A stretch of DNA of 40,241 bases from Sulfurimonas sp. (GTDB lineage: Bacteria; Campylobacterota; Campylobacteria; Campylobacterales; Sulfurimonadaceae): positions 1 through 40,241 of the forward strand of contig JAMORO010000017.1 of assembly GCA_027063505.1 (NCBI GenBank), read 5' to 3'. Positions 8,313 to 16,903 of this stretch are shown here, piece by piece (position 1 is the stretch's first letter; each line of letters opens with the position of its first letter). Below the pieces are notes generated by a model. It had not been told where the DNA came from. It did no database searches and worked only from the letters and a program-made list of their open reading frames with translations. The translations under genes and the position numbers were made by a program.

Positions 8313-9971
8313 CTAAGCAGTCCCAAGTTCTATACAAAACATGGCTCCTTCCTCAGTATTTTCAACACTTAAAACACCATTACAGTGATCTTCAACGATA
8401 ACTTTACTCATATATAACCCTAAACCTGTTCCATCTTTTTTCTTTTTTGTAGAGAAGTAGGGATCAAAAATTTTATCTATAATTGAAGAGTCAATACCAC
8501 CACCATTATCTTTAATTTCCAAGAATCTTCTTCCTTTATCTGTATATGTATGTATAATAATATATGGATTTTCTATCTCTCTTTCAATCAAAATATCTTC
8601 AGCATTCTTAATAAGGTTAAGGAGTACCTGCTTTAATTCATTAGCATAAGAGAGAGTCTCCTCCTTTGAGTGTAACTCTTGTATAAGTTTTATATTATGT
8701 TTTTTGAGAGAAATTTTTATAATACTATAGACAGATTCAAAAAGAGTATCTAAACTAATCTCTATCTTTTCCTTATTTGGCTTATAAAAGTTTCTAAAAT
8801 CATTTATAGTTTCACTTAGGTGTGTTGCATATCCAGAGATATTATTTGACATCTCCTCTACATACTCATTATCTATTGTACCTAATTTTGTTCGAAGTAT
8901 CATAGCAGTACTCGTTGCACTAATTGCACTCAGCGGTTGACGCCACTGATGTGCTATCATACTTATCATCTCACCCATCTGGGCTAAACGAGACTGCTGT
9001 TGCAATAATTTTTCTTTCTCTTTTAAATCACTTAAATCCATCATCGTTGTCATTCTAATTCTTTGAGAATCTATCAGTACATATTTCGCACTAATAAGTG
9101 TTGGGAACTCTGTTCCATCTTTCTTTTTCATAATAAGTTCGTAGGGTTCGGATGACTCATGTTTCAGAGCTTCTTGTACAATAGGAATAGATTTTTCAGG
9201 AATAAAGTTAAGCATACTTATCCCAACTATCTCCGCTTTAGAATCATACCCAAAACGATCAAGGGCAGCTTGATTCATATCTGTCATAATGCCTTGCTCA
9301 TCTTGAAATGCCACCATAATCATCGATGTTCCTAACATATCCTCTATAATTGTAGTAGACTCTTTAACCCTCTGCTCTAGTGTCTCTTTTAGCATAATAT
9401 TCTCAACAAGAGCACTGTACATAACATACCCATTTCTTAACATTACAAACATATATACAAAAACAGCTAAAGAAAAGGAGTAAAAAATTTCACCTCCCTT
9501 GTAAAGGAATAAACCCCAAATAGGAAGAAGATTACTAATCACATAAATTGCAAAAGCATGATAAATACTTCCCAAGGTTGCAATTGAACCAGAGACAAGA
9601 GAGATGGTGATAACAGCGATAAAGAGTAACTGTAAATCTGAGACATATAAAGAACTATAGATAAGTGCTACAGCATGTAAGAGGGAACTTATAAATATAA
9701 GCCAAAAAGTATAAGATAAACATCTATTGACACTCTTATCTCTTAACTTATTGGCCTCTTTTGTTTTATGTATAAGAGAGACTCTAAGTATAAATATTAT
9801 AACATTTACACTAATCCAAAAAAGTAAATATTTATGCTCTATGATATCAATAAGAATAGCACTAAGAAGTACAGGAGTAAGTATATTAACTGCTAAACTA
9901 CCAACAACAGTTGCCTTTAGAAGCATTTCTATTAAAATATGATGATAATTAATACTTATATATTCTTTCAT
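8313..9971 (-). CDS. Membrane PAS sensor histidine kinase
   Basis: 552 residues. About six hydrophobic segments fill the first 190 residues, followed by a short coiled coil, a PAS domain (about 205-320) and a histidine kinase core. The H-box is MISMIAHQWRQPLSAIS with the phosphorylated His at about 341; N-box LLNLIKNAEDI, G1 DNGGGID and G2 GTGLGLYMSK are all intact. The AHQWRQPL H-box is a type very common in sulfur-oxidising Campylobacterota. The membrane part has no recognised sensory fold, so the stimulus is unknown. It sits 35 bases after the antiporter gene and 10 bases before the REC-EAL gene, suggesting a kinase and regulator pair that adjusts c-di-GMP. Confidence 0.85.
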   Translation of the reverse strand: MKEYISINYHHILIEMLLKATVVGSLAVNILTPVLLSAILIDIIEHKYLLFWISVNVIIFILRVSLIHKTKEANKLRDKSVNRCLSYTFWLIFISSLLHAVALIYSSLYVSDLQLLFIAVITISLVSGSIATLGSIYHAFAIYVISNLLPIWGLFLYKGGEIFYSFSLAVFVYMFVMLRNGYVMYSALVENIMLKETLEQRVKESTTIIEDMLGTSMIMVAFQDEQGIMTDMNQAALDRFGYDSKAEIVGISMLNFIPEKSIPIVQEALKHESSEPYELIMKKKDGTEFPTLISAKYVLIDSQRIRMTTMMDLSDLKEKEKLLQQQSRLAQMGEMISMIAHQWRQPLSAISATSTAMILRTKLGTIDNEYVEEMSNNISGYATHLSETINDFRNFYKPNKEKIEISLDTLFESVYSIIKISLKKHNIKLIQELHSKEETLSYANELKQVLLNLIKNAEDILIEREIENPYIIIHTYTDKGRRFLEIKDNGGGIDSSIIDKIFDPYFSTKKKKDGTGLGLYMSKVIVEDHCNGVLSVENTEEGAMFCIELGTA

Positions 9972-10006
9972 ACACCAAGTATATCTTTAAAATGATAAAT
10001 GTTTAT

Positions 10007-11629
10007 TTAAGTGTATTTAAGTTGACAAGTTATCATTCTCTCAACAAGTACTCTAGCAACCTCAACTTTGCCATCAACAACGACTGTTATGTTAAGATCT
10101 TCTAGCTTTTTTTTCTCTTCTAAAGAGACAACTTTGACAATAAGATTTGCATTATATGAGTGTTTCAAAATTGCTTCACAGATTAATCTTTTTTTATCTA
10201 TATTATCGAGTGTTACAATAATTGATGATGCTTTTTCAATATTAAGTGCATTTAAAATAGAACTTTTTGAGGCATCTCCCAAATAAGCTTCTATATCTTC
10301 ATTTAGAGCCTCTTTTACATGCTTGTTTGAGTTGTCTACAACTATAAAAGGAGCATCTAACTCCTCTAAGTGCTTTGTGACGAACTTTCCAACTACACTA
10401 TAACCACATACTATAACATGGTCCTGTCTCGATGCGAGAGAGGTCATATCTGTTACAATATCTTTACTCTTTATAATCTTCTCTACAAAATCATTAATCC
10501 GTGTAATAAAAAATGGGGTTACTATCATAGAGAAAATAACTACCAACACTAAAAGACTCACTAAATCTTTATCAAGAATATTTCCAGCAGAGGCAACGGC
10601 GAAAATAACAAACGAGAACTCTCCAACTTGAGAGAGAGAAAGTGCACTTTTAAGCGATGTTGCACTATTTGATGATAAACGTAATAAAAGGAAGATAATT
10701 AATGTTTTAAAGATAAGTATAAGTGTAAAAAGACCTACTATAAGAGCGATATTTGATACAAACATATCTATATCTATCTTCATTCCAACTGTTACAAAAA
10801 ATGTTCCAAGTAAAATATCTTTAAAAGGTGCTATCTCTGACTCAACTTTATGATGATACTTGGTCTCAGCTATAATCATTCCTGCTACAAAAGCACCAAG
10901 AGAGTAAGTGAACCCCATGGATGAAGCAAAAAGTGAAGCACCAACAACAATAAAAAGAACAGAACCCATAAAGAGTTCATCGAGTTCAGATGAAGCCGAG
11001 AAGTGAAGTAGCCAGGTTACAAGTCTTTTCCCAACTACAAAGAGAAGTCCAACAACTATTATGGCAGAGACGATTGTATGCATTAAAATAGTTGCTACAC
11101 TCTCATCTCCCTCATTTGTTAAAAATCCAATAAGAATTAAAATTGGGATAACTGCAATATCCTGAAAGATAAGAATTCCAGTAGAATTTTGACCATATGG
11201 GGTATAAATCTCTTTAGAACTTTTAAGATAACTTAACACTACGGCTGTAGAGGAGAGAGAAAAGGCTAAAGAGATAATAATAGAGGAAATAGAATCAAGC
11301 ATAAAAATATAGTGAGCTGCAATATAAACGACTACAGTTGTAAAACCAACTTGCATTAAACCATTACCAAAGATCTCTTTTTTCATCGTTCCCATCTTTG
11401 CCAAAGATATCTCAAGTCCTATAGTAAACATCAAAAAGACTATACCAAACTCGCCTACCATCTCAAGTTCATGAGAGTGTCCTGCTTCACGAAGATCAAA
11501 GGCATATACTATAATTGTTCCAGTAATAATATAACCAATAATCTGCGAAATACCTATCTTTTTAAGAAAAATATTTACTACTATAGAGATTCCTAGTGCG
11601 ACAATAATATAAAGAAGTGTACTTTCCAT
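10007..11629 (-). CDS. CPA2 cation:proton antiporter with RCK/TrkA-N domain (KefB-like)
   Basis: 540 residues. The first 380 residues hold about twelve membrane helices with CPA2 features: GYIITGTIIV, FGIVFLMFTIGLEISL, LSSTAVVLSYL and a VGEFSFVIF segment near the end. A Rossmann RCK_N domain follows (HVIVCGYSVVGKFVTKHLEE with GxGxxG-like spacing, then VVDNSN and LGDASKSSIL). Family members exchange K+ or Na+ for H+, and the RCK domain gates them by nucleotide binding. There is no glutathione-pocket evidence to call it KefB or KefC proper. The ATG shares one base with the stop of the small secreted protein upstream. Confidence 0.85.
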   Translation of the reverse strand: MESTLLYIIVALGISIVVNIFLKKIGISQIIGYIITGTIIVYAFDLREAGHSHELEMVGEFGIVFLMFTIGLEISLAKMGTMKKEIFGNGLMQVGFTTVVVYIAAHYIFMLDSISSIIISLAFSLSSTAVVLSYLKSSKEIYTPYGQNSTGILIFQDIAVIPILILIGFLTNEGDESVATILMHTIVSAIIVVGLLFVVGKRLVTWLLHFSASSELDELFMGSVLFIVVGASLFASSMGFTYSLGAFVAGMIIAETKYHHKVESEIAPFKDILLGTFFVTVGMKIDIDMFVSNIALIVGLFTLILIFKTLIIFLLLRLSSNSATSLKSALSLSQVGEFSFVIFAVASAGNILDKDLVSLLVLVVIFSMIVTPFFITRINDFVEKIIKSKDIVTDMTSLASRQDHVIVCGYSVVGKFVTKHLEELDAPFIVVDNSNKHVKEALNEDIEAYLGDASKSSILNALNIEKASSIIVTLDNIDKKRLICEAILKHSYNANLIVKVVSLEEKKKLEDLNITVVVDGKVEVARVLVERMITCQLKYT

Positions 11630-12012
11630 TAGCGAGGGTGTGGCCCTTTTTTTGATTCTTTATAAAGCTTTATCAGTGTCTCTCGCTCTTCCTCTGAAAG
11701 AAGAGTTCTCTGTGCTGCATTTTGTAAACGCATTACACCCTCTGGAGTTTGAGAAACTCTTTGTGGTGTTCTATAAATTTTTCCATTTTTTACATCTATT
11801 TCGGCTTTGTAAAAGTATCTATCTGTTGGATTAAATAGGATTACACCAGAATCATTTTCTATCCAGTGAAAAGAGGCATCCCCTTTTAAGTAGGCTTGAA
11901 AAGTTGACCCATCAGGCTGTGTATATGTATGAAGACCACCTCTTGCAGGTGCTGCACTAAGAGTAGCACTAAATACCACCATAACTACTAAATAATATAA
12001 AAACTGTTTCAT
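11629..12012 (-). CDS. Small secreted protein resembling the N-terminal propeptide of M6 metalloproteases
   Basis: 127 residues with a clear signal peptide (cleavage expected near SAAPA, residues 19-22). The mature part, GLHTYTQPDGSTFQAYLKGDASFHW then FNPTDRYFYKAEID, looks like the domain that precedes the catalytic domain in M6-family proteases, where TQPDGT...LHGDEFFHW...GY is typical. Its C-terminal third is basic and helical (LLSEEERETLIKLYKESKK). The gene begins 11 bases after an M6-like protease that lacks such a domain, with AGGAG ahead of its ATG. It may act in trans as a chaperone or inhibitor of that protease. The resemblance is seen by eye; the role is inference. Confidence 0.6.
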   Translation of the reverse strand: MKQFLYYLVVMVVFSATLSAAPARGGLHTYTQPDGSTFQAYLKGDASFHWIENDSGVILFNPTDRYFYKAEIDVKNGKIYRTPQRVSQTPEGVMRLQNAAQRTLLSEEERETLIKLYKESKKGPHPR

Positions 12013-12023
12013 CTCTTTTTCTC

Positions 12024-13442
12024 CTATATCTGTATGCTAAAAGTCATTGTTCTAGCCTCTGTATCTTCACTCACAACTTTAACTATATAACCGGAGTTAC
12101 TTCCTGTATAAAGCTTAGTATGTGTTGTATCCATCGTTGAACCTACAGTAAAAACATCTTCAAAGTTTGCTCGTAAACCAGGCTGTGTAGCCATTGTAGT
12201 TTTATAGCTTTTTTGTACTATCGCTACTTTATAATGGTTTCCTAGTGTCTGATTCCCACCCTCTGAATTATTCTCTTTATTACTATCTACATGATACAAA
12301 ATACTAAAGAGTCTATCTGTTGTAAATGTAGTATCAGCACTCATAAAACCAGCATCGGAAATAGATCTTTGTGTATCTCGACACCCAATTAAGAAATACT
12401 CATTTGGTAGTGTTGTTGTAAGCTTTAGTAGTTCAGTATCACTACACTTTAAAGTAACAGATGAGGGATTATCAACAACTGTTGTAACACGACTAGGCAT
12501 CACTTCAAATTTTGAATATACTCCAAACTGTGTAGGAGAGTCTCCATCATAAGAGTCAGCATCCCCTTTTGCCCATGTACCACCACCCATAATATCAAAA
12601 TAGCCAATACCAGCACCTGTATATGAAGTATCGTAGAGATCAATTAGATTTAGCATTGAATGCCCCACTTCATGTGCAATTATCCCAATACTTGCTTCAT
12701 GCTTACTAGCCGTACCATTTCCATGAATAGAGCCAAATGCACCATAACTTCCCGATGTATTCGCATCTCCGGTAGCATACATTAATTTTACACCATTAAT
12801 TAGAGGTGCATTTACTGTAGCATTTTCATAATTCCAAGAGTGTGCCCATAATGCATCTTTAGTATCGCCATAAGACATCTCACCACCAGCTACAATAAAA
12901 ATTATCTGTAATTCTGAGTAATCGATAATGCCATTACTATCTTTATCAAAAAGAGAAAAGTCAACATTTGATGTAACAGTATTACTCGTTATAGCATCTG
13001 TTATATCTGTACTAACAAATGAAACAAAATCATAATCTCTTCCATCTGCTGTTATCCGGTCAGGCCTATTTTTTCCCATAGGGACACTTATCACACCATC
13101 ATTTGATGTACCTTGATTTTCATTTATTGGAGAGAGTTGTATTTTAGAGTGTGTACTGTCTGCATACCAACGATTTACAGAAGCTTGTGAAGCATCAAAG
13201 ATTTTATCATGCCACACATTTGCATCATCCTCAGAGTAATCATTCCAATTCATCAAAACAACAAGAGTTGGTACTGTTATTTGAGTATCTCCAGCAACCA
13301 CTTTATATACCTCTACCTGACCTGTTCCTCCTAAAGAGTCTCCTACATCTGTGCCTGTATCTTCAAGTCCACTACCACAAGAAGAGAGTAAAATAATTAG
13401 TGCAAACACCAAAAATGCTTTTTGTATTTTATATTGATTCAT
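12024..13442 (-). CDS. M6-family zinc metalloprotease, predicted lipoprotein
   Basis: 472 residues. A lipobox (LLSSC, Cys 22) follows a hydrophobic signal, so the protein is probably anchored to a membrane on the outer side of the cytoplasmic membrane. After a Gly/Asp-rich linker the catalytic domain starts near residue 55 (VPTLVVLMNWNDYS). The zinc site is HEVGHSMLNLIDLYD (His 257, Glu 258, His 261, Asp 268), the M6/immune-inhibitor-A type. An EF-hand-like loop, DKDSNGIIDYSE at about 167-178, could bind calcium. The usual M6 propeptide is absent from this chain but a similar domain is encoded by the next gene. It is the first gene of the leftward run that includes the antiporter and two signalling proteins. 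Confidence 0.8.
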   Translation of the reverse strand: MNQYKIQKAFLVFALIILLSSCGSGLEDTGTDVGDSLGGTGQVEVYKVVAGDTQITVPTLVVLMNWNDYSEDDANVWHDKIFDASQASVNRWYADSTHSKIQLSPINENQGTSNDGVISVPMGKNRPDRITADGRDYDFVSFVSTDITDAITSNTVTSNVDFSLFDKDSNGIIDYSELQIIFIVAGGEMSYGDTKDALWAHSWNYENATVNAPLINGVKLMYATGDANTSGSYGAFGSIHGNGTASKHEASIGIIAHEVGHSMLNLIDLYDTSYTGAGIGYFDIMGGGTWAKGDADSYDGDSPTQFGVYSKFEVMPSRVTTVVDNPSSVTLKCSDTELLKLTTTLPNEYFLIGCRDTQRSISDAGFMSADTTFTTDRLFSILYHVDSNKENNSEGGNQTLGNHYKVAIVQKSYKTTMATQPGLRANFEDVFTVGSTMDTTHTKLYTGSNSGYIVKVVSEDTEARTMTFSIQI

Positions 13443-13520
13443 ATTTTTTCACTTATATAAGTATTTTATATATCATATCGAATTATTCCTTATGTCATAA
13501 GAAATTAAACTACTTTATTA

Positions 13521-13526
13521 TATAAT
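13521..13526 (+). promoter_or_regulatory. pyrG promoter -10 element
   Basis: TATAAT at 13521 follows an AT-rich tract; a second TATAAT lies at 13533-13538. The first would give a start near 13533 and a leader of about 29 bases holding the GGAG site at 13551. Between here and the divergent protease gene are two short palindromes (ACTTATATAAGT at 13451 and CTTATG-T-CATAAG at 13489) that may bind regulators. Confidence 0.5.
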
Positions 13527-13561
13527 CGCGTTTATAATTAATGCATATATGGAGCAACTAC

Positions 13562-15181
13562 ATGACTAAATACATTTTCGTAACCGGTGGGGTTTTATCT
13601 TCTCTTGGAAAAGGGATTACAGCGGCTAGTGTTGGTACACTACTAAAACACTCTGGTTTTGATGTAGGTATGCTAAAAATCGATCCATATATAAATGTTG
13701 ACCCAGGGACTATGTCTCCGCTGGAGCATGGTGAAGTTTTTGTTACTAAAGATGGTGCTGAGACTGACCTTGACATCGGAAATTATGAACGTTTTTTAGA
13801 TGTTTCATTTTTAAAATCAGCTAACTTTACAACAGGACAAGTTTACTCTTCTGTTATTGAAAGAGAGCGTGCTGGTGGTTACTTAGGTCAAACAATTCAA
13901 GTAATTCCTCATATTGTTGGTGAGATTGTAAATCGTATCAAAAAAGCTGGAGAGGGTCATGATATTCTCGTGGTTGAGCTTGGTGGAACAGTTGGAGACA
14001 TAGAAGGACTTCCATTTATGGAAGCTATTCGTCAGATGAAACATGATGATGAAGTAGCAGGAACATTTTTTATCCATGTAACACTTATCCCATACATCAA
14101 AGCAGCTGGTGAGTTAAAGTCTAAACCAACACAACACTCAGTTCAAGAGCTTCGTCGTATAGGTATCACTCCTCAGATGATTATCGCTAGAAGTGAAAAT
14201 GGTCTTCCAAAAACATTTAAGAAAAAACTTGCAATGAGCTGTGATGTTCATCCTGATAGTGTTATAGAAGCACTTGATGCGAAGACTATTTATGATATCC
14301 CTGTAACTTTCCTACGTCAACATATTCTAAAACCAATTTCAAAAGAGTTAGAACTTGGAGACCTTGATCCTGATATGGAAAAATGGGATACTCTTGTTAA
14401 GAAGATAGTACAACCCAAGAACAAAACAGTAGTTGGTTTTGTAGGAAAATATCTTGAACTTAAAGAAGCATATAAATCACTTACTGAGTCACTAATTCAC
14501 TGTGGTGCACATTTAGATACTCGTGTAGAGATAGCATGGGTAGATAGTGAAGAGATAGAAGAGAAAGGGGCCGAGGTACTCTTAGCTGATTGTGATAGCG
14601 TTTTAGTTGCAGGTGGTTTTGGTTCTCGTGGTGTTGAGGGTAAAATTCAAGCTATTAAGTATGCTCGTGTAAACAAAGTGCCTTACCTTGGTATCTGTCT
14701 GGGAATGCAACTTACACTTGTTGAGTATGCTAGAAATGTACTTGGTCTTGAGGGTGCTAACTCAATTGAGTTTGATGAAAATACACCACATCCTATGGTT
14801 TACCTCATAGACAACTTTTTAGATCAAAATGGTGGTGCACAACTTCGTACACATGAGTCTCCAATGGGAGGAACTCTTCGTTTAGGTGAGTACCCATGTG
14901 ATACTAAAGATGGTTCACTTATCCAAAAAGCATATAGTGGTGAAAAAACTATATATGAACGCCATCGTCACCGTTACGAAGCAAACCCTGCATACCGTGA
15001 ACAACTAGAGAAAGCGGGAATGATAGTAACTGGAGAGTCTAATGGTCTTATAGAGACAGTAGAGATAGAGGGTCATCCTTGGTTTCTTGGTGTTCAGTTT
15101 CACCCAGAGTTTACATCACGCTTACAAACGCCAAATGCTTCTATACTCGCATTTGTTGAGGCATCTTTAAAGGCTGAGTAA
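13562..15181 (+). CDS. pyrG: CTP synthase
   Basis: 539 residues, normal length. The synthetase domain opens with [21 protein letters not shown] and carries [15 protein letters not shown]; the C-terminal glutaminase has the nucleophile Cys in GICLGMQLT and the GVQFHPEF block. It aminates UTP to CTP using glutamine. I chose the ATG at 13562 because GGAG lies 7 bases upstream and the family begins at TKYIFVTGG; the in-frame ATG at 13541 would add a non-conserved MHIWSNY. A strong terminator follows. Confidence 0.95.
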   Translation: MTKYIFVTGGVLSSLGKGITAASVGTLLKHSGFDVGMLKIDPYINVDPGTMSPLEHGEVFVTKDGAETDLDIGNYERFLDVSFLKSANFTTGQVYSSVIERERAGGYLGQTIQVIPHIVGEIVNRIKKAGEGHDILVVELGGTVGDIEGLPFMEAIRQMKHDDEVAGTFFIHVTLIPYIKAAGELKSKPTQHSVQELRRIGITPQMIIARSENGLPKTFKKKLAMSCDVHPDSVIEALDAKTIYDIPVTFLRQHILKPISKELELGDLDPDMEKWDTLVKKIVQPKNKTVVGFVGKYLELKEAYKSLTESLIHCGAHLDTRVEIAWVDSEEIEEKGAEVLLADCDSVLVAGGFGSRGVEGKIQAIKYARVNKVPYLGICLGMQLTLVEYARNVLGLEGANSIEFDENTPHPMVYLIDNFLDQNGGAQLRTHESPMGGTLRLGEYPCDTKDGSLIQKAYSGEKTIYERHRHRYEANPAYREQLEKAGMIVTGESNGLIETVEIEGHPWFLGVQFHPEFTSRLQTPNASILAFVEASLKAE

Positions 15182-15192
15182 ATTCTCTCTCT

Positions 15193-15219
15193 AAATATAT
15201 GACATATCGTCATATATTT
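15193..15219 (+). terminator. Rho-independent terminator of pyrG
   Basis: A perfect 11-base stem, AAATATATGAC with GTCATATATTT, and a 5-base loop (ATATC), followed directly by a T/C-rich tract. It starts 11 bases after the pyrG stop and separates pyrG from recJ. Confidence 0.7.
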
Positions 15220-15254
15220 TCCCTTTCTTCTCTTTTTACTCTATAATCCTTTTT

Positions 15255-16841
15255 ATGAAACCTATTCCAACTTTAAACAAACAAGAACTCTTTGCCCTAC
15301 TCTCACAGCGTTTTAGTGATGAAGAGAAAAAACTCTCTCAGATTCCTAACCCTGCTCTACTTCTTCATGCTCCCCAAGCTGCAAAGAAGATTGCTGAAGC
15401 TATTCGTACAAACAAAAAAATAACGTTAGTGGGTGACTATGATGTTGATGGAGTGAGTTCCACGGCTATCATGGTCGACTTTTTCAGACAGATACCCTAC
15501 CCTCTTGAAGCCATTATCCCTAACCGTTTTAGAGATGGTTATGGGGTCAGTCCTACAGTTTTAGAGAGAGTGGATGCAGACTTAATAATAACTGTTGACA
15601 ATGGTATATCAGCCATAGAAGCAGCTAAAATCTGTAAAGAGAGAGGTATTGAACTTATCATTACCGATCATCATACTCCCTCAAAGATTTTACCTGATGC
15701 TCTTTTTATAGTTGACCCTAAACTTGATGATTGTGACTACCCTTTTAAAGAGATATGTGGAGCACAAGTAGCTTGGCTACTACTAGCACTTGTAAAAAAA
15801 GAGTTAGCTCTCGCTATAGATATGCGACAGTTTTTAGATATTTTAGCCATAGCAATTATTGCAGATATTATGCCACTTATAGATATAAATAGAACACTTG
15901 TTAAAGAGGGACTAAAACTTATAAGTAACTCTTCTCGCCCCTCCTCTATAATTATCAGAGACTTTTTAAATAAATCTACTATAACAAGTGAAGATATAGC
16001 GTTTCAGATAGCACCCCGTATAAACTCAGCAGGACGTCTTGAAGATGCAAGTATAGCATTAGAGTTTTTCACAGCACAAGATACAAACAGTGCATATAAA
16101 CAGTTTGAGCTTCTCGGAAAACTCAACGATCTACGTAAAGAGACAGAGGCTGAAACTACAAAAAAAGCAGTGCTTGAAGTGAATGAAGATGATCTAGTTA
16201 CTGTTGTGAGTGGTGAAGGGTGGCATGAGGGTGTTGTAGGCATCATTGCTTCGCGTTTAGTTGATAAGTTTGGTAGACCGGCTATCGTTTTAAGTGTTGA
16301 AAATGGTGTCGCTAAGGGGAGTGCGAGAAGTATTGGAGATGTCAGTATTTACGAGCTTATCAAAGAAAATGAACACTTATTAACTAAGTTTGGTGGTCAC
16401 AAAATGGCTGCTGGACTTGGACTCAAAGCAGAAAACATTACAGCGTTTAGAGAAGCTATAAATAAGTCTGCAAAAAGAGTAGATCCCAAAGACTTTATAC
16501 CAAAAGAATCCGTAAGTGGAATCCTCAATGCTGAAGATATTGATTATGAACTTTTAAGTTTATTAGAGAGTTTTGAGCCCTATGGAGAAGCAAATCTTCG
16601 CCCCTCTTTTTTACTTGAAAATGCAGAAGTTGTAAATATCAAACTTATGGGAGCGGATAAATCTCACTCTCGAATCGAAGTACGACAGTTTTCACATCAA
16701 AGAAAAACTCTCGAGATTATCGCCTTTCGAACAGTTTTTGAGATGCCCGAAGATAGAAAAATAACTTGCTCATATAAAGTTGCCAAAAATGAATTTAATG
16801 GAAAAGTAAGTGTTCAACTTCTATGTGATAAGATTTACTAA
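15255..16841 (+). CDS. recJ: Single-stranded-DNA-specific exonuclease RecJ
   Basis: 528 residues, at the short end for RecJ. The DHH phosphoesterase motifs are in order: VGDYDVDGVSSTAI (residues 59-72), VDNGISA, IITDHHTP and LAIAIIADIMPL; the DHHA1 part has GWHEGVVGIIASRL and the GGHKMAAGLGL motif, followed by an OB-fold-like tail. RecJ degrades ssDNA 5' to 3' in recombination and mismatch repair. A TATAAT lies at 15242-15247, only 7 bases before the ATG, and there is no Shine-Dalgarno sequence, so the mRNA may be nearly leaderless. Confidence 0.93.
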   Translation: MKPIPTLNKQELFALLSQRFSDEEKKLSQIPNPALLLHAPQAAKKIAEAIRTNKKITLVGDYDVDGVSSTAIMVDFFRQIPYPLEAIIPNRFRDGYGVSPTVLERVDADLIITVDNGISAIEAAKICKERGIELIITDHHTPSKILPDALFIVDPKLDDCDYPFKEICGAQVAWLLLALVKKELALAIDMRQFLDILAIAIIADIMPLIDINRTLVKEGLKLISNSSRPSSIIIRDFLNKSTITSEDIAFQIAPRINSAGRLEDASIALEFFTAQDTNSAYKQFELLGKLNDLRKETEAETTKKAVLEVNEDDLVTVVSGEGWHEGVVGIIASRLVDKFGRPAIVLSVENGVAKGSARSIGDVSIYELIKENEHLLTKFGGHKMAAGLGLKAENITAFREAINKSAKRVDPKDFIPKESVSGILNAEDIDYELLSLLESFEPYGEANLRPSFLLENAEVVNIKLMGADKSHSRIEVRQFSHQRKTLEIIAFRTVFEMPEDRKITCSYKVAKNEFNGKVSVQLLCDKIY

Positions 16842-16903
16842 TACGACAAGCACCCTTAAGCAAGAATAGAGTAGAATATTTTACTAGATAAAAAAGGGTT
16901 CTA

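Noticed and set aside
11629-13442. Frameshifted single M6 protease gene
   Set aside because: The propeptide-like gene lies downstream of, not before, the protease and has its own signal peptide and ribosome site, so a simple frameshift cannot explain the split.
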